From Hoylesella enoeca JCM 12259 (GTDB taxonomy: Bacteria > Bacteroidota > Bacteroidia > Bacteroidales > Bacteroidaceae), in NCBI RefSeq assembly GCF_000613405.1, contig NZ_BAIX01000007.1, forward strand, positions 26,408 through 90,407: a stretch of DNA of 64,000 nt, given 5' to 3'. Under the pieces are notes generated by a model that was not told the origin of the DNA, did not search any database, and was given only the letters and a program-made list of their open reading frames with translations. The position numbers and the translations under genes are program-made. How positions within the stretch are numbered: position 1 is the first letter of the stretch; each line of letters begins with the position of its first letter. Shown in pieces: positions 27,915 through 36,609 of this stretch.

Positions 27915-28919
27915 ATGAAAAATCCCAAAAGAAACATAGCCATCGTGTGCGGTGGAGATTCTTCCGAGCATGACGTCTCAATGCGTTCGGCTCAAGGTTT
28001 GTACTCTTTCTTTGATAAAGAGCGCTATAATGTCTACATTGTCGACGTGAAAGGACTCGATTGGAACGTGCATTTTGAAGACGGAACCACGGCTCCCATT
28101 GATAAAAACGACTTTTCTTTTCTGGTGAATGGCAAGCTCGTAGTGTTCGATTATGCGTATATTACGATTCACGGAACGCCCGGTGAGAACGGAATAATGC
28201 AAGGTTACTTCGAGCTTCTGCATATTCCGTACAGCACAAGTGGCGTTTTGGTCGAGGCAATGACGTTTGATAAATTCGTGCTTAACAATTATCTGCGCGG
28301 CTTCGGTGTGAATGTGGCCGACAGTTTGCTGCTTCGTCGCGGTGAAGAAGATAAGTATTCCGAGGCTGAAATAGCGTCGCGCATTGGGTGGCCGTGCTTT
28401 GTCAAGCCTGCGGCCGACGGTTCGAGCTTCGGTATTTCAAAGGTAAAGAACGCCGATCAGTTAGCTCCTGCCTTGCGCGTTGCATTTATGGAGAGCGACG
28501 AAGTGATGATAGAACGTTACCTGAAAGGTACGGAAATCTCTGTCGGTTGCTACAAAACGAAAAACAAGTCGGTCGTATTTCCCGCCACGGAAGTCGTTAC
28601 CAACAACGAGTTTTTTGATTACGACGCCAAGTATAACGGGCAAGTCGAAGAGATAACACCTGCTCGTCTCAATCCCGAAACGGCCGAACGGGTGGCCGAA
28701 GAGACGTCGAAGATCTATGACATATTGCATTGCAACGGCATCATTCGCATCGATTACATCATTTCCCAAGATCAAAACGGTCGCGATGTCATCAATATGC
28801 TCGAGATCAATAGTACTCCGGGAATGACCGCCACGAGCTTTATTCCGCAGCAAGTGAAAGCTGCTGGCTTAGACATTAAGGATGTCTTGACCGATATTAT
28901 TGAAAATCAGATGTCGTGA
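27915..28919 (+). CDS. ddl: D-alanine--D-alanine ligase
   Basis: A 334-residue ATP-grasp ligase making D-Ala-D-Ala for peptidoglycan. Motifs: VCGGDSSEHDVSMRSAQGLY (N-terminal domain), HGTPGENGIMQGYFELLHIPYS, FVKPAADGSSFGISKV (ATP loop), E(K/I)SVGCY, and the metal/ATP-binding end LEINSTPGMTATSFIPQQ. It starts 13 bp after rluD. A 22-bp array begins 2 bp after its stop. Confidence 0.95.
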   Translation: MKNPKRNIAIVCGGDSSEHDVSMRSAQGLYSFFDKERYNVYIVDVKGLDWNVHFEDGTTAPIDKNDFSFLVNGKLVVFDYAYITIHGTPGENGIMQGYFELLHIPYSTSGVLVEAMTFDKFVLNNYLRGFGVNVADSLLLRRGEEDKYSEAEIASRIGWPCFVKPAADGSSFGISKVKNADQLAPALRVAFMESDEVMIERYLKGTEISVGCYKTKNKSVVFPATEVVTNNEFFDYDAKYNGQVEEITPARLNPETAERVAEETSKIYDILHCNGIIRIDYIISQDQNGRDVINMLEINSTPGMTATSFIPQQVKAAGLDIKDVLTDIIENQMS

Positions 28920-28920
28920 A

Positions 28921-29052
28921 AAGACGTTAGTCGAGTTGCATTTAACCGTTAAACGCAACCTGACTAACGGTTAAACGTAATCCAACTAACGGTTAAATGC
29001 AATCCAACTAATGATTAAACGCACACGATTTAACGTCTAAACGCACAATTCC
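28921..29052. repeat. 22-bp degenerate tandem array A6 (6 units)
   Basis: Exactly 132 bp: units at 28921, 28943, 28965, 28987, 29009 and 29031. Cores run AAGACGTTA, TAACCGTTA, TAACGGTTA, TAACGGTTA, TAATGATTA and TAACGTCTA. Spacers share AACGCAAYCYRAC-like sequence. It is the longest and best-kept copy, starting 2 bp after the ddl stop and ending 19 bp before the next ATG. Confidence 0.88.
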
Positions 29053-29071
29053 CAAAAATCAACAAGAATCT

Positions 29072-30220
29072 ATGTCCACGCTATCTGAATTCGATCCGAT
29101 ACGTCCTTTCGAGCCCGAAGAGCTGCCCGAAGTGTTTGAAAGACTGCTGAATAACGAGCAGTTTCGCAAAGTTATCGCTTTCATTATGCCCGAAATGTCT
29201 TTCGATGTGTTTGCAACAAGGATGCGGGAATGTAAGACCGGCTTGGAGTTTCAGCACACTTTCTGTTACGGTTTTCTTGAAAAGCTCCTGTCAAAAGCCA
29301 GCAAAAGCTGCGATATCGATATCTCGGCGATTAGTAATCAGGGCCGATTTACCTTTATAAGTAACCACCGTGACATCGTGCTCGACTCTGCTTTCCTCGA
29401 CAAATTACTCATAGATGCGGGCTTCACGACGACCTGTGAGATAGCCATCGGCGACAACCTGCTGTCGCTTCCGTGGATAAAAGACCTCGTGAGAGTCAAC
29501 AAATCGTTTATTGTCGAGCGCAATCTGCCGATACGACAGATGCTGGCGGCCAGCCGAAGACTGTCCGAATATATGCACTATGCAGTGAATGTGAAGCACG
29601 AAAACGTGTGGATTGCACAGCGCGAAGGCCGTGCTAAGGACTCGGATGACCGTACACAGGAGGCCGTTCTTAAAATGATGGCGATGGGAGGAACTGGTTC
29701 TGCGGTCGAGCGACTCATCCAATTGCATATCGTTCCGCTGACAATTTCGTATGAATTCGACCCCTGCGACTATCTCAAAGCACAGGAGTTTCAGCTCAAA
29801 CGCGATGTGCAGGGATGGAAGAAGAGTCCGCAAGACGACCTTGTCAGTATGCAAACGGGTATTTTCGGATACAAAGGGCGTATCCATTATCAATGTGCAC
29901 CGTGTCTCGACAACTATCTCACGCAACTCGATCCGGCGCTGCCGAAGACCGAACTGTATGCTTCTGTCGCTGCGTTTATCGACCGACAGATTCACCGAAA
30001 CTATCGACTCTACCCCTGCAATTATGTTGCACTCGATCTGCTTCGGGGGGCGACGGCCTACCGTTCGGCGTATACGGATGTCGACCAAACCGCTTTTGAA
30101 CAATACATCAGTGGTCAGTTGGCCAAGATTGAGCTTGAAAACAAAGACGAATCCTATCTGCGTGAACGCCTGTTGACAATGTATGCCAATCCCGCCATCA
30201 ATTATCTTGCCGCCCAATAA
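29072..30220 (+). CDS. PlsC-like glycerophosphate acyltransferase family protein
   Basis: A 382-residue protein resembling 1-acyl-glycerol-3-phosphate acyltransferases. The block FISNHRDIVLDSAFLDKLL (about 91-109) sits where the HX4D catalytic motif is expected, but His and the last Asp are separated by five residues. The segments WIAQREGRAKDSDDRTQEAVLKMM and IVPLTISYEFDPCDYLKA correspond to the substrate-binding motifs III and IV. There is no obvious membrane helix. The substrate is not established. It is followed by a lipoprotein gene after 3 bp, so the two are probably co-expressed. Confidence 0.75.
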   Translation: MSTLSEFDPIRPFEPEELPEVFERLLNNEQFRKVIAFIMPEMSFDVFATRMRECKTGLEFQHTFCYGFLEKLLSKASKSCDIDISAISNQGRFTFISNHRDIVLDSAFLDKLLIDAGFTTTCEIAIGDNLLSLPWIKDLVRVNKSFIVERNLPIRQMLAASRRLSEYMHYAVNVKHENVWIAQREGRAKDSDDRTQEAVLKMMAMGGTGSAVERLIQLHIVPLTISYEFDPCDYLKAQEFQLKRDVQGWKKSPQDDLVSMQTGIFGYKGRIHYQCAPCLDNYLTQLDPALPKTELYASVAAFIDRQIHRNYRLYPCNYVALDLLRGATAYRSAYTDVDQTAFEQYISGQLAKIELENKDESYLRERLLTMYANPAINYLAAQ

Positions 30221-30223
30221 CCT

Positions 30224-30886
30224 ATGAAGAAATTCCTTGCAGTAGTCGGTCTGCTTGTCATCGTGATGAGTTGCCGACGTGAAAACTACCGGACAGGCGA
30301 CGGAAAATATTCTTATCTGCGTGCCGATTTTGCCGAGTTGCACACCACTTCGCCCCGAGTGGTCGATTATCTTATCACCGACGACGGTGATTCCGTTACT
30401 TTTTCGCCGCGCATTACGGTTGATTGGGCCGTACGGGGCGATTCCGTTTATCGTGTGTTAGCCTATTACAACCTTAGCGAAGAGGGACCGGAAGCGGTGC
30501 GAATGAAGCAAATTCCTGTGATGAAATGGCGTAAAATGGCCGAGGGTGAGACGCGGTTCACCGATCCGCTCATCTTTGAGAGTGCGTGGATCAGTCGCAA
30601 CCGGAAGTATCTCAATATCGGTTTCGCTGTTAAAACAGGTAAGACTGACACCTCCGATGCTCGTCAGACGCTCGGCGTTTCGTGTGATTCCGTCAAGCAA
30701 TCGGCCAACAACGTGTCGCACATTTACCTCACCTTGTTGCATCATCAGAACGGAGTGCCTCAATATTACAGTGTCCGTGGCCATCTCAGCGTGTCGCTGC
30801 GAGATGTTGCCAAGGGGTCAGTCATTCATCTCACCGTCTATACTTACAAAGGAATGATTCATTTAACCAAAACCTTAGCGCCCTAA
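30224..30886 (+). CDS. NigD-like lipoprotein
   Basis: A 220-residue predicted lipoprotein (MKKFLAVVGLLVIVMSC, acylated Cys17). The N-terminal half (LHTTSPRVVDYLITDDGDSVTFSPRITVDWAVRGDSVYRVLAYYN) looks like the small beta-barrel of NigD-type proteins. The C-terminal half (RKYLNIGFAVKTG...HIYLTLLHHQNGVPQYYSVRGHLSVSL) looks like the beta-sandwich domain. Function is unknown; NigD-like proteins are widespread in Bacteroidales. It is 3 bp downstream of the acyltransferase. Confidence 0.7.
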   Translation: MKKFLAVVGLLVIVMSCRRENYRTGDGKYSYLRADFAELHTTSPRVVDYLITDDGDSVTFSPRITVDWAVRGDSVYRVLAYYNLSEEGPEAVRMKQIPVMKWRKMAEGETRFTDPLIFESAWISRNRKYLNIGFAVKTGKTDTSDARQTLGVSCDSVKQSANNVSHIYLTLLHHQNGVPQYYSVRGHLSVSLRDVAKGSVIHLTVYTYKGMIHLTKTLAP

Positions 30887-30973
30887 GTTAAGGAATTGGG
30901 AGGCTGTTGCCAATTAAGAATTGAGAAAGGATCATTCTTTGCTTAGGTCTTGAACAAAAGCACCTAAAAGCCA

Positions 30974-31164
30974 ACTTCAAATAGATTCTATCTACTGTGA
31001 GCTGGCAGACATTTACAAACTGTATCTCGGTTAACCGTTAATCGCACGCTAATTAAACGTTGATTGCACTACGATTGATGCTTATTTGGAGGTTAACTAA
31101 CGATTCGTTGTTGTGCTGTTTATAAATGCCTGCCAGATCACAGTAGATAGAACCTATTTGAAGT
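30974..31164. repeat. 22-bp array A7 flanked by a 47-bp inverted repeat
   Basis: Arms 30974-31020 and 31118-31164 are inverted copies of each other with about four mismatches over 47 bp (outer ends ACTTCAAATAG / CTATTTGAAGT). Between them are four 22-bp units at 31032, 31054, 31076 and 31098, with cores TAACCGTTA, TAAACGTTG, TGATGCTTA and TAACGATTC. The whole would form a long hairpin presenting the array. It lies in the 490-bp gap between the NigD-like gene and rsmH; the rest holds AATTCTCAATT-type filler and a promoter. Confidence 0.85.
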
Positions 31165-31278
31165 AAGTCTCGCTGTTTTAATATCCGAAACTCAATCGAT
31201 GAATAAACAATTCTCAATGATCAATTCTCAATTATAAATTTTGCAGCGGAAGAATAGTCAAATATGGGGAAATTTGTG

Positions 31279-31286
31279 TAACTTTG
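31279..31286 (+). promoter_or_regulatory. -7 element of the division/cell-wall operon
   Basis: TAACTTTG lies 90 bp upstream of the rsmH ATG and matches the Bacteroidota -7 consensus. The leader that follows is CA-rich; no mraZ gene or mraZ-type repeat box was recognised in it. Confidence 0.6.
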
Positions 31287-31376
31287 AACCGAAAAAACAG
31301 TCGGATCAGCCGAGGCAAACTGCCTTTGCAACTGACGGATAACGGACAACAACGGCGGGAAACGGGATTTAACGAT

Positions 31377-32291
31377 ATGATCAAAACGGCAGAAGCCTAT
31401 CACATTCCGGTGCTCTTAGAGGCGAGTATCGATGGACTGAACCTCCGAAAAGGCGGCGTTTACGTAGACGCTACATTCGGTGGGGGAGGCCATTCGCGTG
31501 AGATTCTTGCCCGATTGGATTCCACCGGCCGGCTCTTCGGTTTCGATCAGGATGCCGATGCTGCACAGAACACGATGGAAGACGAGCGTTTTACGTTCGT
31601 GAGAACCAACTTTCGTTACCTCAAAAACTGGATGCGGTATTACGAAACGGTGCAAATCGACGGTCTGTTGGCCGATCTCGGTGTGTCATCGCACCACTTC
31701 GACAATGAGCAGCGCGGCTTTTCGTTTCGTTTCGATGCCCCATTGGATATGCGGATGAACGCAAATGGGCCGACAACTGCGGCTGATATCGTGAATCGAT
31801 ATGATGAAGCGGCATTGGCAGACGTATTTTATCTCTACGGTGAAATGCGCAATTCGCGTCCCATTGCAGCAGCTTTGGTCAAGGCGCGAACGCTGAAGCC
31901 GATTACTACTACACGCGATTTCATTGCCGCTGTTGAGCCTTTCTTCAAGCGTGAACGCGAAAAAAAGGAGATGGCTAAACTCTTTCAGGCTCTCCGAATA
32001 GAAGTGAACAGCGAGATGGAAGCACTGAAAGAGATGCTGGCAGCGGCTATCGAGATGCTGAAACCGGGCGGCCGGCTTGCCGTTATTACCTATCACTCGC
32101 TCGAAGACCGCATTGTTAAGAACATCATCAAGACCGGTAATGCCGCCGGAAAGGTTGAACAAGACTTCTACGGACGCACAGAAACACCCCTGAAAGCGGT
32201 CAATGCCAAAGTGATTGTGCCTGACACGGAAGAGCAACAGCGCAATCCGCGTAGCCGAAGTGCCAAATTGAGAATTGCAGAAAAGAAATGA
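31377..32291 (+). CDS. rsmH: 16S rRNA (cytosine(1402)-N(4))-methyltransferase RsmH
   Basis: A 304-residue SAM-dependent enzyme that methylates C1402 of 16S rRNA. Motifs: AYHIPVLLEASIDGLNLRKGGVYVDATFGGGGHSREIL (SAM site), LLADLGVSSHHFDNEQRGFSFRFDAPLDMRM, and GGRLAVITYHSLEDRIVKN. ATG 31377 places the IPVLL block at the usual distance. It opens the dcw operon without the mraZ that often precedes it. The stop overlaps the next start (ATGA). Confidence 0.95.
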   Translation: MIKTAEAYHIPVLLEASIDGLNLRKGGVYVDATFGGGGHSREILARLDSTGRLFGFDQDADAAQNTMEDERFTFVRTNFRYLKNWMRYYETVQIDGLLADLGVSSHHFDNEQRGFSFRFDAPLDMRMNANGPTTAADIVNRYDEAALADVFYLYGEMRNSRPIAAALVKARTLKPITTTRDFIAAVEPFFKREREKKEMAKLFQALRIEVNSEMEALKEMLAAAIEMLKPGGRLAVITYHSLEDRIVKNIIKTGNAAGKVEQDFYGRTETPLKAVNAKVIVPDTEEQQRNPRSRSAKLRIAEKK

Positions 32292-32791
32292 ACAAGGATG
32301 AAAAAACAATAATCGATGTTGCCGCGGACACCGAGAAAGCCGATCCGCAACAGTCCAACTCCACACCGGAAACGGTGACCGGCACTATATCTGCGCCCGA
32401 AGAGGAATTGCAAACGCTGACGGAAGTCATCAAAGAGCAGGCTACTGAGGACGAGTCTCCACTGTCGGCCAACTTTACTTTGCGTAAGATCTTGGGTGGA
32501 GACATTCTCAACACGAGTACCATTCGGCATCAGATCTGGCTCTTTTTGCTCATTGCTTTCATTCTGCTTATATATATTTCCAATCGATACAGCTGTCAGC
32601 AAGACCTTATCGAGATAGATAAACTGAAACGAGAATTGCAGGATGCACGTTACAAAGCACTGTCTACGAGCAGCCAAATCACGGAAAAGAGCCGCGAAAG
32701 CAACGTTCTCAATATGCTGAAAGATAACAAAGACAGTGTGTTGCATATAGCCAATCAGCCGCCGTTCATCATTAACGTGCCCGAGGAATGA
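32288..32791 (+). CDS. ftsL: FtsL-like cell division protein
   Basis: A 167-residue bitopic protein. A long acidic, Thr/Glu-rich cytoplasmic tail (1-85) is followed by one membrane helix (about 88-106, QIWLFLLIAFILLIYISNRY) and a periplasmic coiled coil (DLIEIDKLKRELQDARYKALS). The topology and its place between rsmH and ftsI identify it as the FtsL of this phylum; sequence alone is weakly conserved. It overlaps both neighbours by 4 bp (ATGA), indicating translational coupling. Confidence 0.75.
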   Translation: MNKDEKTIIDVAADTEKADPQQSNSTPETVTGTISAPEEELQTLTEVIKEQATEDESPLSANFTLRKILGGDILNTSTIRHQIWLFLLIAFILLIYISNRYSCQQDLIEIDKLKRELQDARYKALSTSSQITEKSRESNVLNMLKDNKDSVLHIANQPPFIINVPEE

Positions 32792-34949
32792 GCAAATTCG
32801 ATTATAAAAAGATAATGCCTCGTTACAGCTTCATCGCCATTTTGATGACGCTGATGGCTGTAGCTGTCGTCGCGAAAACGCTTTATCTGATGACCGCTAA
32901 ACGCGACTATTGGATGAAAGTGGCTGATCGGGTGAAGAAAGACAGCGTTAGCGTGAAGCCGTTGCGCGGTAACATACTGAGCTGCGACGGGCAGTTGATG
33001 GCCAGTTCGTTACCTGAATTCAAGCTGTATATGGACTTTCAGGCTCTTCACGATTCACATACCGACTCGTTGTGGAATGTGAAAGAGGATTCGATATGCC
33101 GCTGTTTGAGTCAGATTTTTCCTGAACAAACAGCCTCGGAGTTTAAAAGACAGTTCGCGGAAGGGCGCAAAAAGATGAGCCGACACTGGCCTATCTGGAA
33201 GCGACGGGTTGATTATAACATCTATTCCGAGGTGAAACTGCTGCCCGTTTTCCGTCTGTCGCAGAATAAAAGCGGCTTTCATACGGAAGAGTTCAATGCC
33301 CGCCAGCGTCCGTATGGCTCTTTGGCAGGTCGCACGGTGGGCGATATGTTTGGTGCGAAAGATACTGCCCGCTTCGGATTGGAGCTTTCTTACGACTCTA
33401 TTTTACGTGGAAAGAACGGCATAATCCATCGTCGTAAGGTGCTCAATAAGTTCCTCGACATTATGGATACACCGCCTATTGACGGTGCAGATATCGTCAC
33501 TACGATCGACGTCGGTATTCAAGACTTGGCCGAAAGGGCCGTACTCGACGAACTGAAAGAAATCAACGGCAACGTGGGTGTAGCCATTGTGATGGAAGTT
33601 CGCACCGGAGATATCAAGGCAATCGTGAATATGGAGAAGTGTGTAGACGGCAAATACCGTGAGGTTAAGAATCACGCGGTGAGCGATTTGCTTGAACCTG
33701 GCTCTGTTTTCAAGACTGCTTCCATTATGGTAGCACTCGACGACGGTATGGTCGACACTACTTACCGGGTAGAAACGGGTGGAGGCATGTGGCCGATGTA
33801 CGGCAGAGAGATGAAAGATCACAATTGGCGGCGGGGCGGCTACGGGTTGTTGACACTGCCGCAAACATTGCTTTACAGCTCGAATATCGGTGTGAGCCGC
33901 ATCATTGACAATTATTACCACAGCGATCCGGCCCGATTTGTCCGCGGAATCTATCGTGTCGGTTTGGCGGCCGACCTGCAAATACCGCTCCTTGGGTCGT
34001 CGCCTGCGAAGATACGAATGCCGAAAAAGAACGCCAGAGGGCAGTGGTTGAATTGGAGCGACACTGCTTTGCCGTGGATGAGTATAGGCTATGAGACGCA
34101 GGTTCCGCCTATTTCGACGCTGACTTTCTATAATGCAATAGCCAATAACGGACGAATGATGCGTCCGCGGTTTGTGAAAGAGGTTGTGAAAAACGGTCAG
34201 GTGCTGATGGATTTTCCACCGGAAGCCGTGAAGGGACACGAACAAATCTGCAAGACTAAGACTTTGAAAGAGATTCAAACGATATTAGAGCACGTCGTAA
34301 GTCAAGGTCTTGGCAAGAAGGCCGGCTCTTCTTCGTTCAAGGTTGCGGGTAAAACGGGAACGGCACAGATGTCTAAGGCGCCGCAGGTTATAAGTCGGGA
34401 ACCACCGATTATCTGTTAAGCTTTGCCGGATATTTCCCTGCTGATGCACCGCGTTACAGTTGTATCGTGTGCATTCAGAAGTCGGGACTGCCCGCTTCGG
34501 GCGGAGGGATGAGCGGAGTTGTGTTCCACCACATCGCCGAAGGTATTATGGCGCAAGACATCAAGCTGGATATCAAAGACGCACGAGACTCTGCTTCTAT
34601 CCTCGTTCCTGATGTGAAGGCCGGTAATATACTGTCGGCTGACTATGTGTTGACGCATCTCGGCATCAAAACCAATGCCGATTGGAGTGGCAGTTACGCC
34701 GACGGTAATCCCATTTGGGGCACAGCCACACGGCAAGGGAACACTATGGTGGTGCTGAAACGTGAGAAAATGTACGGTCGGAGTCGTGTTCCCGACGTCG
34801 TGGGAATGGGTGCTCGCGATGCCGTTTACCTCATGGAGAGCCGCAGCATGCGTGTTTGGCTACACGGTCGCGGAAGCGTTGTAGAACAATCAGTGGCTCC
34901 CGGTAGCGAAGTAAATAAACGGGAAATATGTCACCTAAAATTAAACTGA
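32788..34949 (+). CDS. ftsI: Penicillin-binding protein 3 / FtsI with C-terminal PASTA domain (one-base frameshift in this sequence)
   Basis: With one base restored near 34378 the protein is 720 residues. An N-terminal membrane helix (IAILMTLMAVAVVAKTLYLM) precedes the dimer/pedestal domain. The transpeptidase has SVFK (about 306), SSN (about 363) and KTGTAQ (about 521). Past the frameshift come GYKSGTTDYLLSFAGYF and a PASTA domain (SRVPDVVGMGARDAVYLMES). The uninterrupted frame ends prematurely with APQVISREPPIIC; AAGGCGCC probably should read with one more G. It is the septal peptidoglycan transpeptidase of the divisome. Confidence 0.93.
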
Positions 34950-34956
34950 AAACAAC

Positions 34957-35044
34957 GAAGTGTTAATCGCATTGCAACTCACAGTTAGTTGCATCCCAAA
35001 AGCTACTTAAACGCAAGACAAGTAATAGTAAAACGCGATATGAA
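34957..35044 (+). repeat. 22-bp array A8 at the ftsI-murE junction (4 units)
   Basis: Units at 34957, 34979, 35001 and 35023: spacer endings ATTGCAAC, ATCCCAAA and AGACAAG, and a last unit TAATAGTAA that runs into the murE ATG. The array fills the whole 90-bp junction inside the operon. Confidence 0.6.
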
Positions 35045-36492
35045 ATTAAATGAATTGCTCAAACATGTCAAACCACTTGACATCCTGGGAGATACAGAGG
35101 TGGAGATCACGGGCGTAAACATCGATTCCCGACGCATTGAGAAAGGACATCTATTTGTGGCTATGAAGGGTACGCAGGTGGATGGACATCAGTTTATTTC
35201 GAAAGCTATCGAGCAGGGAGCAGTGGCCGTTTTGTGCGAGGATATGCCGAATCGTTGGCCACAGGGGTTACTTTTGTGCAGGTGGAATCCACAGAAGATG
35301 CAGCAGGTAAAGTCGCTACGCTCTTTTATGGAGATCCGTCTCGCAAACTGAAATTAGTAGGTGTGACCGGCACCAATGGCAAAACGACGGTCGCTACCTT
35401 ATTATATAATATGTTCAGAGCGATGGGATACAAGTGCGGTCTACTCTCTACAGTGTGCAATTATATAGAAGACGAAGCCATTGCAGCCGATCATACCACA
35501 CCCGATCCTATCGAATTAAACCAGCTGTTGCATCGAATGGTCGAGGCAGGATGCGAGTATGCCTTTATGGAATGCTCTTCGCACGCCATTGCTCAACGGC
35601 GGATCAGCGGCCTTTCATTTGTCGGCGGCATTTTTACAAACCTTACTCGCGACCATTTAGACTATCACAAGACCTTCGAAAACTATCGCAATGCCAAGAA
35701 ATCATTCTTCGATGGGCTACCAAAGACCGCTTTTGCCATCACGAATGCTGATGACAAAAACGGTATGATTATGGTTCAGAACACCAAGGCGACTGTAAAG
35801 ACTTATTCAACACGCGTTGCCGCCGACTTCAAAGGTAAACTATTGGAATGCCACTTTGAAGGAATGTACCTCGAAATAGATGGTCGTGAGGTGGGAGTTC
35901 AATTCATCGGCAAGTTCAATGTTAGCAATTTACTGGCCGTTTACGGTGCAGCCGTGATGCTGGGAAAGCGCCCCGAGGATGTACTTGTGGTTCTCAGCAC
36001 CCTGCATAGCGTGCGAGGCGTCTCGAACCGATACATTGCGCGGCCGGTTACACTGCAATCGTCGACTATGCACACACTCCAGATGCCTTAGCTAACGTGC
36101 TCAATGCCATTCACGAGGTGTTAGATGGTAAGGGAAAAGTAATCACCGTATGTGGTGCCGGCGGCAATCGAGACAAAGGTAAACGCCCGTTGATGGCGCA
36201 AGAAGCCGTACGCCAAAGCGACAAAGTGATTATTACGAGCGACAATCCGCGCTTTGAGAATCCGCAAGATATTATCAATGATATGCTCGAAGGCCTCAAT
36301 TCGCGACAGCGGGAGAAGGTTCTCAGCATCGTAGATAGGCGTGAAGCGATCCGCACTGCGTGTATGTTGGCCCACAAAGGCGATGTTGTTCTCATTGCCG
36401 GTAAGGGTCACGAAGACTATCAGGAAATACAAGGTGTGAAGCATCACTTCGATGATCGGGAAGTGGTAGAGCAATTGGCGGTTAATCAGTGA
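35040..36492 (+). CDS. murE: UDP-N-acetylmuramoyl-tripeptide synthetase MurE (two one-base frameshifts in this sequence)
   Basis: MurE adds the third amino acid (meso-diaminopimelate in most relatives) to the peptidoglycan precursor. The reading frame is broken twice. A base is missing near 35250 (EDMP joins [15 protein letters not shown]) and another near 36017 (HSVRG joins [28 protein letters not shown]). Repaired, it has 484 residues with the ATP loop [36 protein letters not shown] and the C-terminal [25 protein letters not shown] blocks; SDNPRxE supports diaminopimelate as substrate. The start ATG lies in the last unit of array A8. Confidence 0.93.
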
Positions 36493-36609
36493 TAGTTAAT
36501 AGTTGAATCGCCCATTGTTTCCTCGGCACACAACAAGTCCGGATTATGAAACAAAGTTTGGCGTTAAGCCAATTATGTATTATAAATTTATGAATTAAAC
36601 AGGTGTATT

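Noticed and set aside
28921..29052. CRISPR array
   Set aside because: Units are 22 bp in total with no separate long repeat and unique spacer, repeats are degenerate, and no cas gene is present.
29405..30343. 312-codon open frame antisense to the acyltransferase
   Set aside because: Cys/His/Arg-rich composition typical of shadow frames; the sense gene has clear family motifs.
31284..31376. Upstream TTG start for rsmH
   Set aside because: It lies within the -7 promoter element (31279-31286), so it could not be in the transcript.
34378..36020. Programmed ribosomal frameshifting in ftsI and murE
   Set aside because: No slippery heptamer or downstream pseudoknot seen; similar one-base losses occur in many unrelated genes, so sequence error is simpler.
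36483..36609. Possible array between murE and mraY
   Set aside because: GGTTAATCAG and AGTTAATAG phrases occur but without a 22-bp step.
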